Source: Gnetum montanum
Lineage: Eukaryota > Streptophyta > Gnetopsida > Gnetales > Gnetaceae
Assembly: GCA_015680685.1 (NCBI GenBank)
Contig: MNCI01001841.1
Location: forward strand, 80,181-122,943
Direction of reading: 5' to 3'
Length of the DNA: 42,763 nucleotides
The stretch's first letter is position 1; every line of letters starts with the position of its first letter. Of the stretch, positions 41,353 through 42,763 are shown piece by piece. Below the pieces are notes generated by a model. That model saw only the letters and a list, made by a program, of their open reading frames with translations, ran no database searches and was not told the DNA's origin. A program made the translations under genes and the position numbers.

Positions 41353-42513
41353 CCCCTGAACCATTAATCAGGATGCAGCAGCCGCAGCATACAATCTTTT
41401 CAATTTCAATTACAAGAGACATCAAAGTGGAAATTTTGGGGATTGTAACACCCCCATCATACTTATCGTTGTTCGGATGTTGATTTGTTCTAGCAGTTTA
41501 AACCTTTTATTTTGCCCAATTTAATTGTAAAACAGTTTAATTGTTAACTCAATTTGTTTAATTTTGACAAAATTGCTAATAAGCATTTTTGAAATTTCTC
41601 CTCTGCTCCTAATGATTTTTGTTAATGTTGCAACATATTTGATTGATCTCTACCTAATCTCTACTGTACATTATTTTGTTCATTTGTCTCTAGGAACTAG
41701 ACCTTTATCCGATCAACGTAGAACAAAATTACGATGTCGTGGTTTAATTACGGAATTAATAAAGGCAAATACTACCAGTAGTGTGGGCCCTGACTAATTT
41801 CAAAACTTCCGATTATGCTGCAGGTAATTGAAGCGCTATCAATCTTGGAAACAATAAACCAGCAAGTGACCTTTCCTGAGCATGCTTTTACCATATTAAT
41901 TATTTTTCCTCACCAAGAGGAAGTATCCTACGATTTTCTACCATCAGACCAATGTCAACCATTTTCTCCTCAATGCTTCTTCTTCCTCTGGTTTTGCTAG
42001 TCTCAAAACACCGTATTCATGATGCAAGCATTTTCCATTTATATTTAACTTTTATCTCATCTCACAAATTTAAAATAACTTCAAGCACAAATAACATTTT
42101 CCATTCTTTGTGCAAATTGTCATGGTTCTTATGAGACTAATTATTTTTATTTTCTTGAATTGCTGCTCCATGGAATGGCATAAAGGTGCCAACACTTGCA
42201 TATCTCAAGGCAAGATAAATTCTATAAAGTAGTTATTGAGTATTCATGAAACCATGGTTGGTATTTTTAGTAGATGCAATGGTTTAAAAAATGGAATATC
42301 TTTTGAGAGGATGTGAAGTAAAATCCTAAACATATCTGCCAACTAGTCAAGCAAAAGGTTCTAACACAAATGTGGATTAATGTGAAAGGAAAAAGTTAAT
42401 TTTATTTACACCATATTAGATCTAATAAACTAGATATAGAAGCTCATTATCTCTTAACTGCCATTCCCATTAAGCATAACAAGTTTCACTTAAGTTTTTA
42501 TCATCTTAGAATT
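41353..42513. other. Mostly noncoding; TGTAACACCCCC at 41446 and short coding-like pieces
   Basis: GGAAATTTTGGGGAT followed by TGTAACACCCCC (41446-41457) looks like a polypurine tract and the start of a gypsy LTR of the TGTAACACC type, though no matching LTR end was found. Two short coding-like pieces follow splice-acceptor-like sequence: ELDLYPINVEQNYDVVV (about 41696-41746) and VIEALSILETINQQVTFPE (about 41824-41880). They could be exons or coincidence. From 42000 on it is AT-rich with nothing recognised. Confidence 0.35.
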
Positions 42514-42763
42514 TGATGAGTGGCGAGGTACCCCTACACTCAACCATACGAATACGAGCGTTTTCACGCGCGATCTGGTCGAATTTCGCAGACGGACTAG
42601 TTGTGGCACCTAGATAGTTATCCTTAGGTCGCAGTTCGTTGTCCTCCCACCTGGATTAGTATTAGCTTTGTCACGTATGGTTTAGTCCAGAGTGAGGTGT
42701 ATGATGTGTTCCTAATTCTAATGCTACTCTTGAAGGCAATGGAAAATAATATTAACTAAGTTA
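42514..42763 (-). mobile_element. LTR of the Athila-like family, running out of the window
   Basis: Starts with the family-conserved TGATGAGTGGCGAGGTACCC (42514) and stays collinear with the LTR at 354 to the window edge, with only one copy of the 46-bp segment that is doubled around N460. No PBS precedes it (42490-42513 is unrelated), so it is either the outer edge of a 3' LTR whose element lies to the right, or a solo LTR. GAATT (42509-42513) would be the target duplication on this side. Confidence 0.85.

Noticed and set aside
1-42763. CRISPR arrays, operons, ribosome binding sites or prophage
   Set aside because: No regular repeat-spacer pattern or prokaryotic gene packing; retrotransposon content and splice-like signals mark eukaryotic DNA.
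1-42763. L1 at the left edge and the LTR at 42514 as two ends of one element
   Set aside because: Both lie on the minus strand with internal sequence pointing away from the window or absent, so they cannot bracket the window as one insertion.

Overview
The window is eukaryotic, almost certainly nuclear DNA of a plant with a large genome. It is AT-rich and CpG-poor, has no prokaryote-like gene packing, and is built almost entirely from old, broken LTR retrotransposons nested in one another. The state of decay (many in-frame stops, mostly C-to-T and G-to-A changes) would suit a gymnosperm or another plant that keeps old elements, but I cannot name the species. No intact protein-coding gene was found. 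Nearly all open frames over 60 codons are chance or retrotransposon fragments.

Layout. 1-1311: leader, primer-binding site (PBS) and 5' LTR of a minus-strand Ty3/gypsy (Athila-like) element. 1312-9640: AT-rich sequence with no recognised gene; it holds a field of palindromic TGATGCTAGCATCA-type motifs (about 3.1-4.2 kb), a 34-bp tandem repeat (6034-6163) and a coding-like remnant (6152-6431). 9640-14415: decayed plus-strand gypsy gag, protease and integrase tail, interrupted by a clean solo LTR (10272-11261) with a 5-bp target duplication. 15235-21999: minus-strand Athila-like element A with integrase, RNase H, RT, protease, gag, PBS and LTR in order. 22000-24973: another plus-strand gypsy gag-protease. 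25366-27900: plus-strand copia LTR and gag. 28018-29600: palindrome cluster, TATA box and a plant-transposon-like reading frame. 30290-31040: unidentified minus-strand coding remnant. 34690-38132: element B, a relative of A with gag, PBS and LTR. 38187-38585: gag of yet another gypsy element. 40280-40617: a short insert between 20-bp direct repeats. 40660-41345: a CpG-rich, gene-like segment. 42514 to the end: one more LTR of the first family.

Most notable observation: in element A the LTR is followed not by an 18-nt PBS but by a copy of a complete tRNA-Asp, 75 nt including CCA, then a second 131-bp piece of LTR end and a second PBS. The tRNA 5' end and the re-entry point in the LTR share GTCGTTGT. 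This looks like a reverse-transcription error, read through the whole primer tRNA followed by template switching at microhomology, fixed in a genome.

Second theme: several unrelated elements here carry their own short palindrome, repeated just upstream of a TATA box. In the Athila-like LTRs this packs a promoter into roughly the first 70-200 bp of the LTR.
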